DNA of 7,372 nt from Nanobdellota archaeon (GTDB lineage Archaea; Nanobdellota; Nanobdellia; Woesearchaeales; GW2011-AR15), in contig JAAXVZ010000054.1 of assembly GCA_013335235.1 (NCBI GenBank), positions 1-7,372 on the forward strand, in the 5' to 3' direction. Of this stretch, positions 1 to 6,800 are shown one piece after another (the first letter of the stretch is position 1; each line of letters opens with the position of its first letter). The notes under the pieces are model-generated. The model was not told the DNA's origin. It did no database searches and worked only from the letters and a program-made list of their open reading frames with translations. Position numbers and translations under genes: made by a program.

Positions 1-287
1 GGCAATGTGAACCTGACCTTGAAACTTGCTGACCCTCCATCTGGGACATTCTCGACCCGTTTCGGCTCAATCTCAAAATAAGGTGTCAGGTCAGCGCCCT
101 TCTGGCGCTCAGCAAGGAAATCATAAGCAACAGGATACCCTTCTGCATTCCTGACGACATAAGTGTTCTCCCTGACAGCGCCAGGCGCGAAGTCCTGTAT
201 AACCTTCAGCTCTCCGGAGATTGACAAAGCATAAGCCTGGATCGCAAGCAATAGCAGTAGCAGCAGAGGAATGCCTAGTTTTTTCAT
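1..287 (-). CDS. Secreted Ig-like domain protein, C-terminus cut by window edge
   Basis: Translating the minus strand from the ATG at 287-285 gives 95 codons open to the window edge. It begins MKKLGIPLLLLLLLAIQAYA, a clear signal peptide (basic start, leucine core, AYA cleavage site), followed by LSISGELKVIQDFAPGAVRE and a beta-rich stretch. The layout matches the N-terminus of the Ig-like protein encoded at 2657-3823: an extracellular Ig-like domain with charged hairpins and a P-x-x-VENVPDGGSASFKVRF strand pair. It may therefore be a second copy of that kind of protein, placed after the subunit genes. It has its own TATA box about 25 nt upstream of the start region and no Shine-Dalgarno sequence, so it probably begins a new transcript that is leaderless or nearly so. 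A role in assembling or anchoring surface structures is inferred from context. No enzyme motif is visible. Confidence 0.8.
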   Translation of the reverse strand, partial: MKKLGIPLLLLLLLAIQAYALSISGELKVIQDFAPGAVRENTYVVRNAEGYPVAYDFLAERQKGADLTPYFEIEPKRVENVPDGGSASFKVRFTL

Positions 288-311
288 CAGTCAATAGCTC
301 AGCAAAACAGC

Positions 312-319
312 CTTATAAA
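312..319 (-). promoter_or_regulatory. Archaeal TATA box for the gene starting at 287
   Basis: On the minus strand TTTATAAG follows a purine-rich BRE-like GAAAC. The box centre is about 28 nt before the ATG at 287. An archaeal start site about 25-27 nt downstream of the centre would fall only 2-3 nt before the ATG, so the mRNA would be nearly leaderless. This agrees with the lack of a GGTGA-type ribosome binding site there. The box lies just past the stop codon (325-327) of the displaced subunit-gene end. Confidence 0.5.
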
Positions 320-324
320 AGTTT

Positions 325-398
325 CTATGTGAGTGTCCCGGTGAATTCTATAGAATTATTGTCATAAAGGTCAGAAGGCAGGTCAGAAGGGATGACTA
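325..398 (-). pseudogene. Displaced 3' end of the broken third subunit gene
   Basis: The minus strand reads VIPSDLPSDLYDNNSIEFT then GTLT and a TAG stop. This matches the C-termini of the two intact neighbours, which end IPSGQTYENASIEFTAAAS and IPSGTTYENSTITFTAVAS. It is thus the native C-terminal strand of the third subunit, but it is cut off from the body of its gene because the preceding stretch (399-466) is reversed. A 69-residue frame (325-534) runs through it, but the upstream part of that frame is antisense and out-of-frame sequence without homology to the family, so it should not be called as a gene. Confidence 0.8.
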
Positions 399-489
399 TC
401 AGCCTCTCTGCGGCAATTTCAACTATAAGCCAGATAATGGAGATGAGATTGCAGTAGATATCCTGGTAGTCATCCCTTCTGACCTGCCT
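376..489. repeat. Perfect 23-bp inverted repeat flanking a 68-bp inverted segment
   Basis: The left arm is 376-398 and the right arm is 467-489. The right arm, TAGTCATCCCTTCTGACC followed by TGCCT, is the exact reverse complement of the left. The match stops sharply at both ends of each arm. Each arm encodes the peptide VIPSDLP when read in its proper direction: minus strand for the left arm, plus strand for the right. The spacer is 399-466. As single-stranded DNA or RNA the element would form a 23-bp hairpin with a 68-nt loop. Confidence 0.95.
399..489 (+). other. Inverted coding segment of the third subunit gene
   Basis: On the plus strand, from 400, the sequence reads QPLCGNFNYKPDNGDEIAVD then ILVVIPSDLP. 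This is the piece missing from the minus-strand gene. The intact neighbours have ICDNLRFTPEGQDELAIDVM then VVIPATIP, and ICDNMRYFPENQDEIAIDMK, at the same place. The segment therefore belongs to the subunit gene but now lies in the opposite orientation. It has no start codon or upstream signals of its own on the plus strand. Beyond the segment the plus-strand frame runs into antisense sequence (VKFCQSFDPDAK...), so it is not an independent gene. Confidence 0.85.
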
Positions 490-1025
490 GTGAAGTTCTG
501 CCAGTCGTTTGACCCTGATGCAAAAGAGGAGCATGCGCCAGACTCATTGTTCCTGGTTTTCCATTGGAGCAGCTGGTCTGTCGCGTTCGGCTGATGCCCT
601 TTAAAAAATCCGTCGACATGCGGACCCTTTATCGAAACTGTCAGGTTGACATTCCCTGCATTCTCAAGGATAAGCGGACCTGGGATGCTGTCTGCTGTCC
701 AGCAGTCATCCCTGTCAGAATATGTCTCTGCCGCTGTAAGGGTTGCATTATATGCGCACTCCGGCTTCTCTGTGCTATTGACATAGCCTGTACCAAAATC
801 AACTATGGAGCTGACAAGGTAGATACTTATGCTCTGGACCAGAGTGACTGAGACATTCCCAGTCTGGCTGCTTGCCTGACCTGTCAGCCGGTCATTATCC
901 CTTATCAGAACTGATAAGTATATAAAAGAGAAGACTGAGAAAAGCGCAAGCGAGAGCGCAAGGAAAAAAAGTACTCTTGTGCTCTTAGGATGCTGCGGCT
1001 GTGAACTCAATTGAGGCATTTTCAT
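423..1025 (-). CDS. Third TasA/pilin-like surface subunit, C-terminus disrupted by inversion
   Basis: As it stands the gene encodes 200 residues from the ATG at 1025. An N-terminal hydrophobic segment lies at about residues 17-40. It is followed by TGQASSQTGNVSVTLVQ and then the family pattern: VDFGTGYVN, CAYNATLTA, DRDDCWT, GPLILENAGNVNLTVS, LLQWKTRNNES and DWQNFTG. From residue 181 the reading (RSEGMTTRISTAISSPLSGL) is antisense to the gene's own C-terminus. It thus loses the family's fourth cysteine, the DEIAVDILV strand and the final strand. A repaired protein would have about 226-228 residues, close to its neighbours. Starts at 1037 (GTG) and 1019 (ATG) are also possible, and none has a good Shine-Dalgarno sequence. 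The start overlaps the end of the upstream gene (stop at 985-987), so translational coupling is likely. If the sequence is correct, this is a pseudogene or an altered variant. Confidence 0.75.
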   Translation of the reverse strand: MKMPQLSSQPQHPKSTRVLFFLALSLALFSVFSFIYLSVLIRDNDRLTGQASSQTGNVSVTLVQSISIYLVSSIVDFGTGYVNSTEKPECAYNATLTAAETYSDRDDCWTADSIPGPLILENAGNVNLTVSIKGPHVDGFFKGHQPNATDQLLQWKTRNNESGACSSFASGSNDWQNFTGRSEGMTTRISTAISSPLSGL

Positions 1026-1653
1026 ATGTCTGACCACTTGGGATTGTTGCCGGAATCACAACCATTACATCAATAGCTAGCTCATCCTGCCCTTCTGGCG
1101 TGAATCTCAGGTTATCGCATATGCTATCTCCTACCTGCGAGAAATTCTGCCAGCTTAATGCAGCTGTCACATTCTCTGTGCACGCATCAGTCTCATTGTT
1201 CCTGAACTTCCATTGAAGAAGCTGGTCTGTCATAGCTCCAGGATTGTATCCTAGGAAGAATGTATCTGAGTCAGGACCTTTTACAGTCAGGCTGACATTG
1301 ACATTCCCATCATTCTCCAATAGCAATGGGCCTGGCTGGGCTGTGTTGTTTGTCCAGCAATCATCCCTGTCCGTATATCCAGCTCCTGCAGTCAGTGTCG
1401 CGTTAGCCGCGCAAAGGGCATTTGAATCATTGACATATCCTGCGCCAAAATTGACTGTGTCCTGATTTAGTAGGATAGAAAGTGATGTCTCAACCCGGAT
1501 TGTGACATTGCCTGAATCAGTCGTTGCCCTGGCAGTGACTTTTACTGGGACCTGCCTTGGCAGGCTGTTCATGATAAGCATAGACATCAATACAGAAAAA
1601 CACATTACCCCAACAACTAGCATCGCAAGAGACCTGTTTGAGACCACTTTCAT
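985..1653 (-). CDS. Surface subunit, TasA/pilin-like, second of three paralogues
   Basis: This 222-residue secreted protein has a hydrophobic N-terminal segment at about residues 9-29, then TARATTDSGNVTIRVE. The ARA site may be cleaved, leaving a free beta-strand at the new N-terminus. The beta-rich domain carries LSILLNQDTVNFGAGYVN, four cysteines (LCAANATL, DDCW, ACTE, ICDN) that could form two disulfides, GPLLLENDGNVNVSLTVKGP, QDELAIDVMVVIP and a final IEFTAAAS strand. It has several N-x-S/T sequons. Length and motifs match the neighbour at 1660-2316 throughout, so these are tandem duplicates. I do not recognise a named family with certainty. The LENxGN...DEIAID layout resembles TasA/camelysin-type or archaeal bundling-pilus subunits, and that is an inference. 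The gene follows the upstream gene by 6 nt. GGAGG at 1655-1659 is only 1 nt from the ATG at 1653 but 7 nt from the in-frame GTG at 1647, so the GTG may be the real start. Confidence 0.85.
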   Translation of the reverse strand: MKVVSNRSLAMLVVGVMCFSVLMSMLIMNSLPRQVPVKVTARATTDSGNVTIRVETSLSILLNQDTVNFGAGYVNDSNALCAANATLTAGAGYTDRDDCWTNNTAQPGPLLLENDGNVNVSLTVKGPDSDTFFLGYNPGAMTDQLLQWKFRNNETDACTENVTAALSWQNFSQVGDSICDNLRFTPEGQDELAIDVMVVIPATIPSGQTYENASIEFTAAAS

Positions 1654-1654
1654 T

Positions 1655-1659
1655 CCTCC
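1655..1659 (-). promoter_or_regulatory. Ribosome binding site, start-deciding
   Basis: The minus strand reads TAAGGAGGAATGAAAGTG. GGAGG directly follows the stop codon of the upstream subunit gene (1660-1662). Its spacing is 1 nt to the ATG at 1653 and 7 nt to the in-frame GTG at 1647. The longer spacing is the usual one, so the protein may begin MVSNRSLAML rather than MKVVSNRSLAML. The neighbour begins MEDISNRTLAL, so either start fits the family. Confidence 0.6.
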
Positions 1660-2316
1660 TTAGCTCGCAACAGCAGTAAAGGTTATCGTTGAATTCTCGT
1701 ATGTCGTTCCCGAAGGGATGCTTACGTTCATGAAAACCTTCATATCAATCGCTATCTCATCCTGGTTCTCAGGGAAGTATCTCATATTATCGCATATCCC
1801 TTGCGATCCTCCTGTAAACTCCTGCCAGTTTGATGCAGCTGTCACGATTTCAGTGCATGCTGTTGTCTCGTTGTTTCTCATCTCCCAGGAGAGGTTTGCC
1901 TGCATGAATCCTGCGTAACCATTGAAAAAGTCACCGCTCACAGGACCAACAACAGAGACTGATGCATTGACGTTTCCATTGTTCTCAAGCAGTAATGGAC
2001 CTGGCGCAAGAGAATTGTTTGTCCAGCAATCGTTCGGATCTGCTGTTGCCGGAACATTATATGCTGCACCTGCTGTCAAGGTTGCATTATTGCATTTTGT
2101 AGCGTTGATTGCGCCTGCACCCCAATTTACTGTGTCAACATTAAGCAGGATGCTAAGATCCTGTTGCACTGTCAAAGTGACATTGCCGGAATCTGTCGAG
2201 GCCCTTCCTGTTGTTCCGCCTGAAAGCTTGTTCAACGTATAGACTGTTGTCCCAAGCGAGATTATGATTGCTGTCACCAAGAACAGCGCTAATGTCCTAT
2301 TTGAGATATCTTCCAT
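1660..2316 (-). CDS. Surface subunit, TasA/pilin-like, first of three paralogues
   Basis: This 218-residue protein starts at the ATG at 2316, with GGAGGGG (2325-2331) 8 nt upstream. A membrane or signal segment lies at about residues 9-31 (TLALFLVTAIIISLGTTVYTL). It is followed by TTGRASTDSGNVTLTVQQ, where GRA is a plausible cleavage site, and a beta-sandwich-like region. Conserved landmarks are LSILLNVDTVNWGAGAIN, KCNNATLTA, NDCWTNN, GPLLLENNGNVNASVSVVGP, WEMRNNETTACTE, SQGICDNMRYFPENQDEIAI and a C-terminal ITFTAVAS strand. The four cysteines are shared with the gene at 985-1653. The gene begins 2 nt after the stop of the 86-residue gene, so it is in the same operon and probably translationally coupled. 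The likely role is the structural unit of a surface filament or layer outside the membrane, inferred from tandem paralogy, secretion, sequons and the shared domain in the giant adhesin. No catalytic motif is seen. Confidence 0.88.
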   Translation of the reverse strand: MEDISNRTLALFLVTAIIISLGTTVYTLNKLSGGTTGRASTDSGNVTLTVQQDLSILLNVDTVNWGAGAINATKCNNATLTAGAAYNVPATADPNDCWTNNSLAPGPLLLENNGNVNASVSVVGPVSGDFFNGYAGFMQANLSWEMRNNETTACTEIVTAASNWQEFTGGSQGICDNMRYFPENQDEIAIDMKVFMNVSIPSGTTYENSTITFTAVAS

Positions 2317-2318
2317 GA

Positions 2319-2579
2319 TTATTGCCCCTCCGGTCTTTGCACTCTGAGCGTGACTTTCCCTGTTGCAGATGAAAGTCCGGCCTTATGATCAAGTACAGTT
2401 ATCGAGACTCTTGCTGACTGCTCTGATGCGCCTTTATATAAAGGCGCCTGATTCACCCTGTTCAGCTCAGAAAGGACTGTGAATGTCCCCAACACCGAGA
2501 TGACAACTGCCAGTACAACAAGAACGACAACTATAGATTTTGGTAGGTCTTCTTCTCTTTTATCTTCAATATTATCCAT
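2319..2579 (-). CDS. Mini membrane protein with subunit-like N-terminal layout
   Basis: This 86-residue protein is the first gene of the subunit operon, with its own promoter and a GGTGA site 4 nt before the ATG at 2579. A charged cytoplasmic-looking N-terminus (MDNIEDKREEDLPKS) is followed by one strongly hydrophobic helix at about residues 16-38. A short outside tail has two potential beta-strands, ARVSITVLDH and SSATGKVTLRVQRPEGQ. The second closely resembles the segment just after the membrane helix in the downstream subunits (TDSGNVTLTVQQ, TDSGNVTIRVE). The protein thus has the anchor and putative donor strand but no globular subunit domain. It could initiate, anchor or terminate a filament, or regulate assembly; this is inference. 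It is not a truncation by frameshift in any obvious way, since the stop lies in a good coding context overlapping the next gene's ribosome binding site. Confidence 0.8.
   Translation of the reverse strand: MDNIEDKREEDLPKSIVVVLVVLAVVISVLGTFTVLSELNRVNQAPLYKGASEQSARVSITVLDHKAGLSSATGKVTLRVQRPEGQ
2325..2331 (-). promoter_or_regulatory. Ribosome binding site of first subunit gene
   Basis: GGAGGGG lies on the minus strand, 8 nt before the ATG at 2316 and inside the last codons (PEG) of the 86-residue gene. Translation of the two genes is therefore probably coupled. Confidence 0.6.
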
Positions 2580-2583
2580 ACCC

Positions 2584-2627
2584 TCACCCTTTAAAGTAGT
2601 AAATACATCCTCTTCCTAATATATAAA
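2584..2627 (-). promoter_or_regulatory. Promoter and ribosome binding site of the subunit operon
   Basis: The 77-bp gap between genes (2580-2656) holds a TATA box, TTTATATA on the minus strand (2620-2627), preceded by AT-rich sequence. A start site about 26 nt downstream would fall near 2597, giving a leader of about 18 nt that contains GGTGA (2584-2588), 4 nt from the ATG at 2579. This suggests the subunits are transcribed separately from the giant protein and Ig-like protein pair upstream. No T-rich terminator is evident after the stop at 2657-2659. Confidence 0.55.
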
Positions 2628-2656
2628 TGTTATTATTAACCTCACCAAGCGCAGTA

Positions 2657-3823
2657 TTATGGGCTGTCCTTTTTTGTAAGCTTCTTGTTGATATATATAA
2701 AAAGGAAGATATTAAGTATGATCAATACAACCACTGCAACACCAAGCAGAGGCAAGCTGCCCTGCCTGTTTTCTGTCACCTTGCCGCTTATCCTGTCGCT
2801 GAAAGTAACCTTATCTATAGAGACGACTGAAGAGAACAGCCTCTCAAAAGTCTTGTCCTGATAATTAACTACCACATGGAAATCATACTTGCCGACCTCA
2901 ATGCCTTCTGTATTCCAGTATGCATTGACTACAGCGCTTGACCTAGGCTCTATCTTTGCCGGCATAGAATTAAAAGATGCCACGCGCTGGCCATCTTTGC
3001 TCACCTCAACCCTTGAATCTACATTAACAGGCTCGTTCCACCTATTCAATAGATAGATGTCTACCTTCGCTATCTGGCCTATCTTGAAATTATTGACTTC
3101 AAGCCTGTCAAGCTCCAGGAGGAAGCCACCTACCTTAAATGGCTCCGCAAGCTCAAGGAGCTTGCTATCATAATCTACGACAGCGCTCATGTAATACAAG
3201 CCATCATTCTCCGGTGTCCATTCTGCGACCAGCTGGGCTGTCTCTCCGGGCATGACTGAGGCCTTATCAGTCTCGACCCTAGCACTCACTTCATTTGTCG
3301 GACCCTTTATCTCCAGGCTTCCAACTGCCTTCTCTATCTTCTCTTTCCCATAATTGGATATCGCAAAAGTGAAAATCACTGGTTTCCCTTTCTCTCCAGG
3401 CTGTATGAAAGGCTTTCCAACCAGGAACTTTCCAGGGTACGGCACATTCACCCTGAGCTGGTGCGTTATTGCCGCAGTTGCCATGACAGTATTCTCCTGC
3501 GTAGTATCCTTAGGTACTTGCATAGCGACTATGCCTCCCTGTAGTTCACCAGGAGGCAGGTCGCCTGGAAGGTTTATCTTGAAATTCACCCAGGTCTCTT
3601 CTTCCTCAGCGATGAATACCTCTTTCTCAAGCTGTACATACTTACCAAGGAAACCTTCGGGGACAAGGACGATCTTTGTCGGGACCTCATCTACGATTAT
3701 CCTGACGCTCCCCTCAAGCACAGCGTTGCTTGCAAAATCGAATTTAGAGCGTGCAGGTGCCATGCCAAAGCCTGACACTAAGCCAAAGCAGATGAGCAAG
3801 AAGAAGATGAGCCTTAACTTCAT
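2657..3823 (-). CDS. Membrane-anchored extracellular protein with Ig-like domains
   Basis: This 388-residue protein has a signal peptide (residues 1-20, MKLRLIFFLLICFGLVSGFG) and about three beta-sandwich domains: roughly residues 22-145, 150-235 and 240-340. A transmembrane helix at 357-378 and the tail NKKLTKKDSP follow, with the positive residues placing the tail inside. The first domain contains NLPGDLPPGELQGGIVAM (about 84-101). This resembles the P-x-x-PGxxxGGIV strand pair of DUF916-type WxL-interacting proteins and of PapD-like chaperones; the resemblance is by eye only. The middle domains have the archaeal COG1470-like pattern (FAISNYGKEKI, PGETAQLVAEWTP, YLLNRWNEPV). The start overlaps the giant gene's stop as ATGA, with AGGTGA 6 nt upstream, so the two are co-translated. 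A role in anchoring or assembling the giant protein or the subunits is inferred from this coupling. A related signal-peptide protein starts at 287. Confidence 0.88.
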   Translation of the reverse strand: MKLRLIFFLLICFGLVSGFGMAPARSKFDFASNAVLEGSVRIIVDEVPTKIVLVPEGFLGKYVQLEKEVFIAEEEETWVNFKINLPGDLPPGELQGGIVAMQVPKDTTQENTVMATAAITHQLRVNVPYPGKFLVGKPFIQPGEKGKPVIFTFAISNYGKEKIEKAVGSLEIKGPTNEVSARVETDKASVMPGETAQLVAEWTPENDGLYYMSAVVDYDSKLLELAEPFKVGGFLLELDRLEVNNFKIGQIAKVDIYLLNRWNEPVNVDSRVEVSKDGQRVASFNSMPAKIEPRSSAVVNAYWNTEGIEVGKYDFHVVVNYQDKTFERLFSSVVSIDKVTFSDRISGKVTENRQGSLPLLGVAVVVLIILNIFLFIYINKKLTKKDSP

Positions 3824-6800
3824 GATTGCTCACCTACTATATATATAGAGGATTTTTTGGATGTCGCAGAATCATATAGCGGGACCTGGACCCTTATATC
3901 TATCTCTGCATTGTCCTTTGTATCATTATATTCTATATCTTTTATTATTGTCAGGTTCTGGGTTGCAATGGAGGTGACATTGGTCCAGGTAATAGTGGAG
4001 GCTGTCCAATTGAAAGACCCTGGCTCTGTGGAATCGTTATCTGCCTTGAATTGGAAGTATTCTGTATTCAGCCCTTCTGTATCCCAAAGAGAAGCGTTCG
4101 CGCCGATCCTGGAGATATTGACCCTAATGTTTCCTGTGTTCTCTAAAATCAATGGAAGATAGCCATCATCTGTATCCTTTGATAGGTTCCTGACAATATT
4201 GCCGAAATCTATCTGGTTTGTGGTCAATGTCAGGCTGATGTAAGACTCTATAGTGAAATTCCACCTCTCTGACCAGGCACTATTGTCTGTGCCGTCAGAT
4301 GCCATGACCTCCCAATAGATCAGATTGTCTACGCAGAATTCCGTATCTGCTGTGTAATTCTCTGTGCTGACATTTGCGGAGATATTTGTACCGCAGTAAA
4401 ATAAGGAGGAGAAGCTGGTATTGATTGTGAAATTAAGGAGGTCTCCGTCAACATCAGTTGATGTCCAGTCGAAAAAAGGATATCTCTCGTGATAGGTGAT
4501 GTTGCCATTTGAAGGAGTAAGTAAAATAGGGATATCTGGCCTTGAGTTCAATATCGTAATAGTAGCGCTGTCAAAAGAGGAGTAATTGAAGCCGTCAAAA
4601 CTGCGCACTGTGCAGTTCCAGGTCTCTCCTTTTGTTGTATTTCCTGAACCTAGCGTGGTTATGGCTGCACTGACCCCGCTCGCGAGTCCTGTTGTGTTTC
4701 CGGAAAATATGAGGTCTGTCCCATTGTACCAGTACCATTCTGCTGTCAACTCAGCATCTTCCGGATCTGTCGGTGTTGCCAGGCACTGCACTTCGCTGGT
4801 CGTATTCGGCGCCGCAGGGTTGAATATAGGTGTACTGATATCCGGAACAAGGTTTTCCATAGAGACAGAGCTTGAATTCAACGTAGTCCCGTCAGAATAG
4901 CCGTCATTCGGTGTGACTGAACAATGCCAGCTCTCATTCTGAGATGTCTCGCTATTGACAAGTATATTTGTGGAATGTGATAGAAGCCCTGCCTGGTAGT
5001 CTGCATAAATCTGATCTGTCGTGAGCGATATGTTATATATTTTCAATTCATCAATTGTCCCTGGAAAATATTCAGCGCCCTGCGAATGCCTTCCTATAGC
5101 CACTGCTGTCGCACTAGGAGCTATAAAGTTTAAATTAGTTGATGTGCTTGAGGTTAAGGCGCCATCTATATAATATTTTATTGTGGACCCATTATATACA
5201 GCTGAAACATAATACCATTTAGTATTATTTGTAAGGTTCACAAATCCCAAACCAGGGGTTTCATCCAGGGTAGACCCATTGCCTATGCCAAGAAAAAGAC
5301 AATTGGTCTTATCGCATCCACCATAACCTCCAAGGGAGAGCCTATATCCCTGCTTGCTTGGCCAGTTTTGTTTCGCGACAATGTTATAATTAGTTGAGCT
5401 AGCATTGGTGGCAATCTTAATCCAAGCTGTAATAGATAGCTTGGTAGCCGGTTCCAGGACAGTTGAATGTGGTATCTCTATGTAGCTTGACACGCCATCG
5501 AAATTGTAACCGCCTGATATTTTGCCCCCTGTCCTATTCCATACTGCTCCAAATACTGTCCCGTTATTCCCATATCCTGAATAGTCTGTCGCATTAGTTC
5601 CCTCTCTCCCATTTGCACCATCAAAAGGCATATACAAAACTGTTGTCGACACATTATTCCTGTACCAATTAGTGATATTCACAATACTATCTGAGTCAAT
5701 ATCATTGACGTTGTTCCAGTTGCATGTAAGATTGCTTGTGATATTAGGTAAAGCAGGCGTAATAGTTGGAATATCTTGTGTCGGAGGTGCATTGGATATA
5801 TTGATTGTAGTCGAGTTATATCCAGAATAGTTCCATCCGTCATATACCCTGGCTGTGCAGTTCCACAGCTCGAACTTAGTTGTGTTCAGCGGTCCCAATG
5901 TTGCGACTGCTGTATTTATCCCAGAGATCACTCCGCTTGTATTCCCTGAGAATTTCAATGTCGAGGAATTATACCAGAACCATTCAACTTGCAGAGTCAA
6001 GTTCTCTGTATCTGTCGCTGTCACATTGCAAGAGAGAGTGTCGCTTGTGTTTGCAACTATAGGGGAGATTGAAATAGAGGATATGGATGGAGCAAGGTTG
6101 ATGACCAATACAGATGACGAATTCCTGGCTGTCCCGTCCTGATAGCCATCATTTGGAGTGGCTTGGCAGTGCCAATTGTCAGCCACTGAGAGCTCGTCAC
6201 CCATCAGTATATTGACTGACCTGCTATTTGCTCCTGCCAGGTATTCCTGATAGATTTGGTTAGGAGAATAGGAAAGGTTGGAGATCTTCACCTCATCGAT
6301 TGTCCCATTGAAATAATCATATCCGCCTGCAATCAGGAGAGCATTTGCAGTTATATTGAAGTCTCTTGTAGTGTTATCCCAAAGCATTCTTGTTCCATCT
6401 GCAAAGTATTGTATCGCTGTTCCATTATGTGATATTGCAACATGATGCCACGACCCAAGGCTTATGTTAGTCATCGATCTTGGGACGCCGTTCCAATCAA
6501 AGACAAACCCGCCTGCATTTGCCATTAGCTCGTAAGAATTGTTCTTGAAAAGGATCGCCTGCGATGGAAGTGTCGCTGTTGTCAGGTTGATTGCCTCGAC
6601 AGCCCCATTATGGCCAAAAGAGAGGATGTAAAGCAATTTTCCATCTGAAGCAAGCGAAACAGATGATGATTCTGCAGCACCGGCGCTTCCTATTGCAGGA
6701 TATACGGTCCATCCGCTAAAAGAAGATCCATTGAAGAGGGAGTATGCCAATGAAAAATTATTTAGCGTATTATTGTGTGTAAATGATGCATAGTAAAGCG

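Noticed and set aside
376..489. Simple reversible promoter or gene switch (inverton) in its present form
   Set aside because: There is no promoter in the 68-bp spacer, and reversing it gives a stop at 455-457 rather than an intact gene. No recombinase gene is in the window. It is kept only as one alternative, needing an extra indel.
376..489. Transcription terminator hairpin
   Set aside because: The 68-nt loop is too long, there is no T-run after the stem, and the sequence is explained by displaced coding DNA.
325..534. 69-residue minus-strand frame as a gene
   Set aside because: Only its last ~24 residues match the subunit family. The rest is out-of-frame or antisense sequence created by the inverted segment, with no promoter or ribosome binding site.
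564..851. Plus-strand frame of 95 residues
   Set aside because: It lies wholly antisense to conserved codons of the third subunit gene. It has no family features, signal peptide or ribosome binding site.
3354..3848. Plus-strand frame of 164 residues
   Set aside because: It is a shadow of the Ig-like protein gene, whose signal peptide, domains and membrane helix are all on the minus strand.
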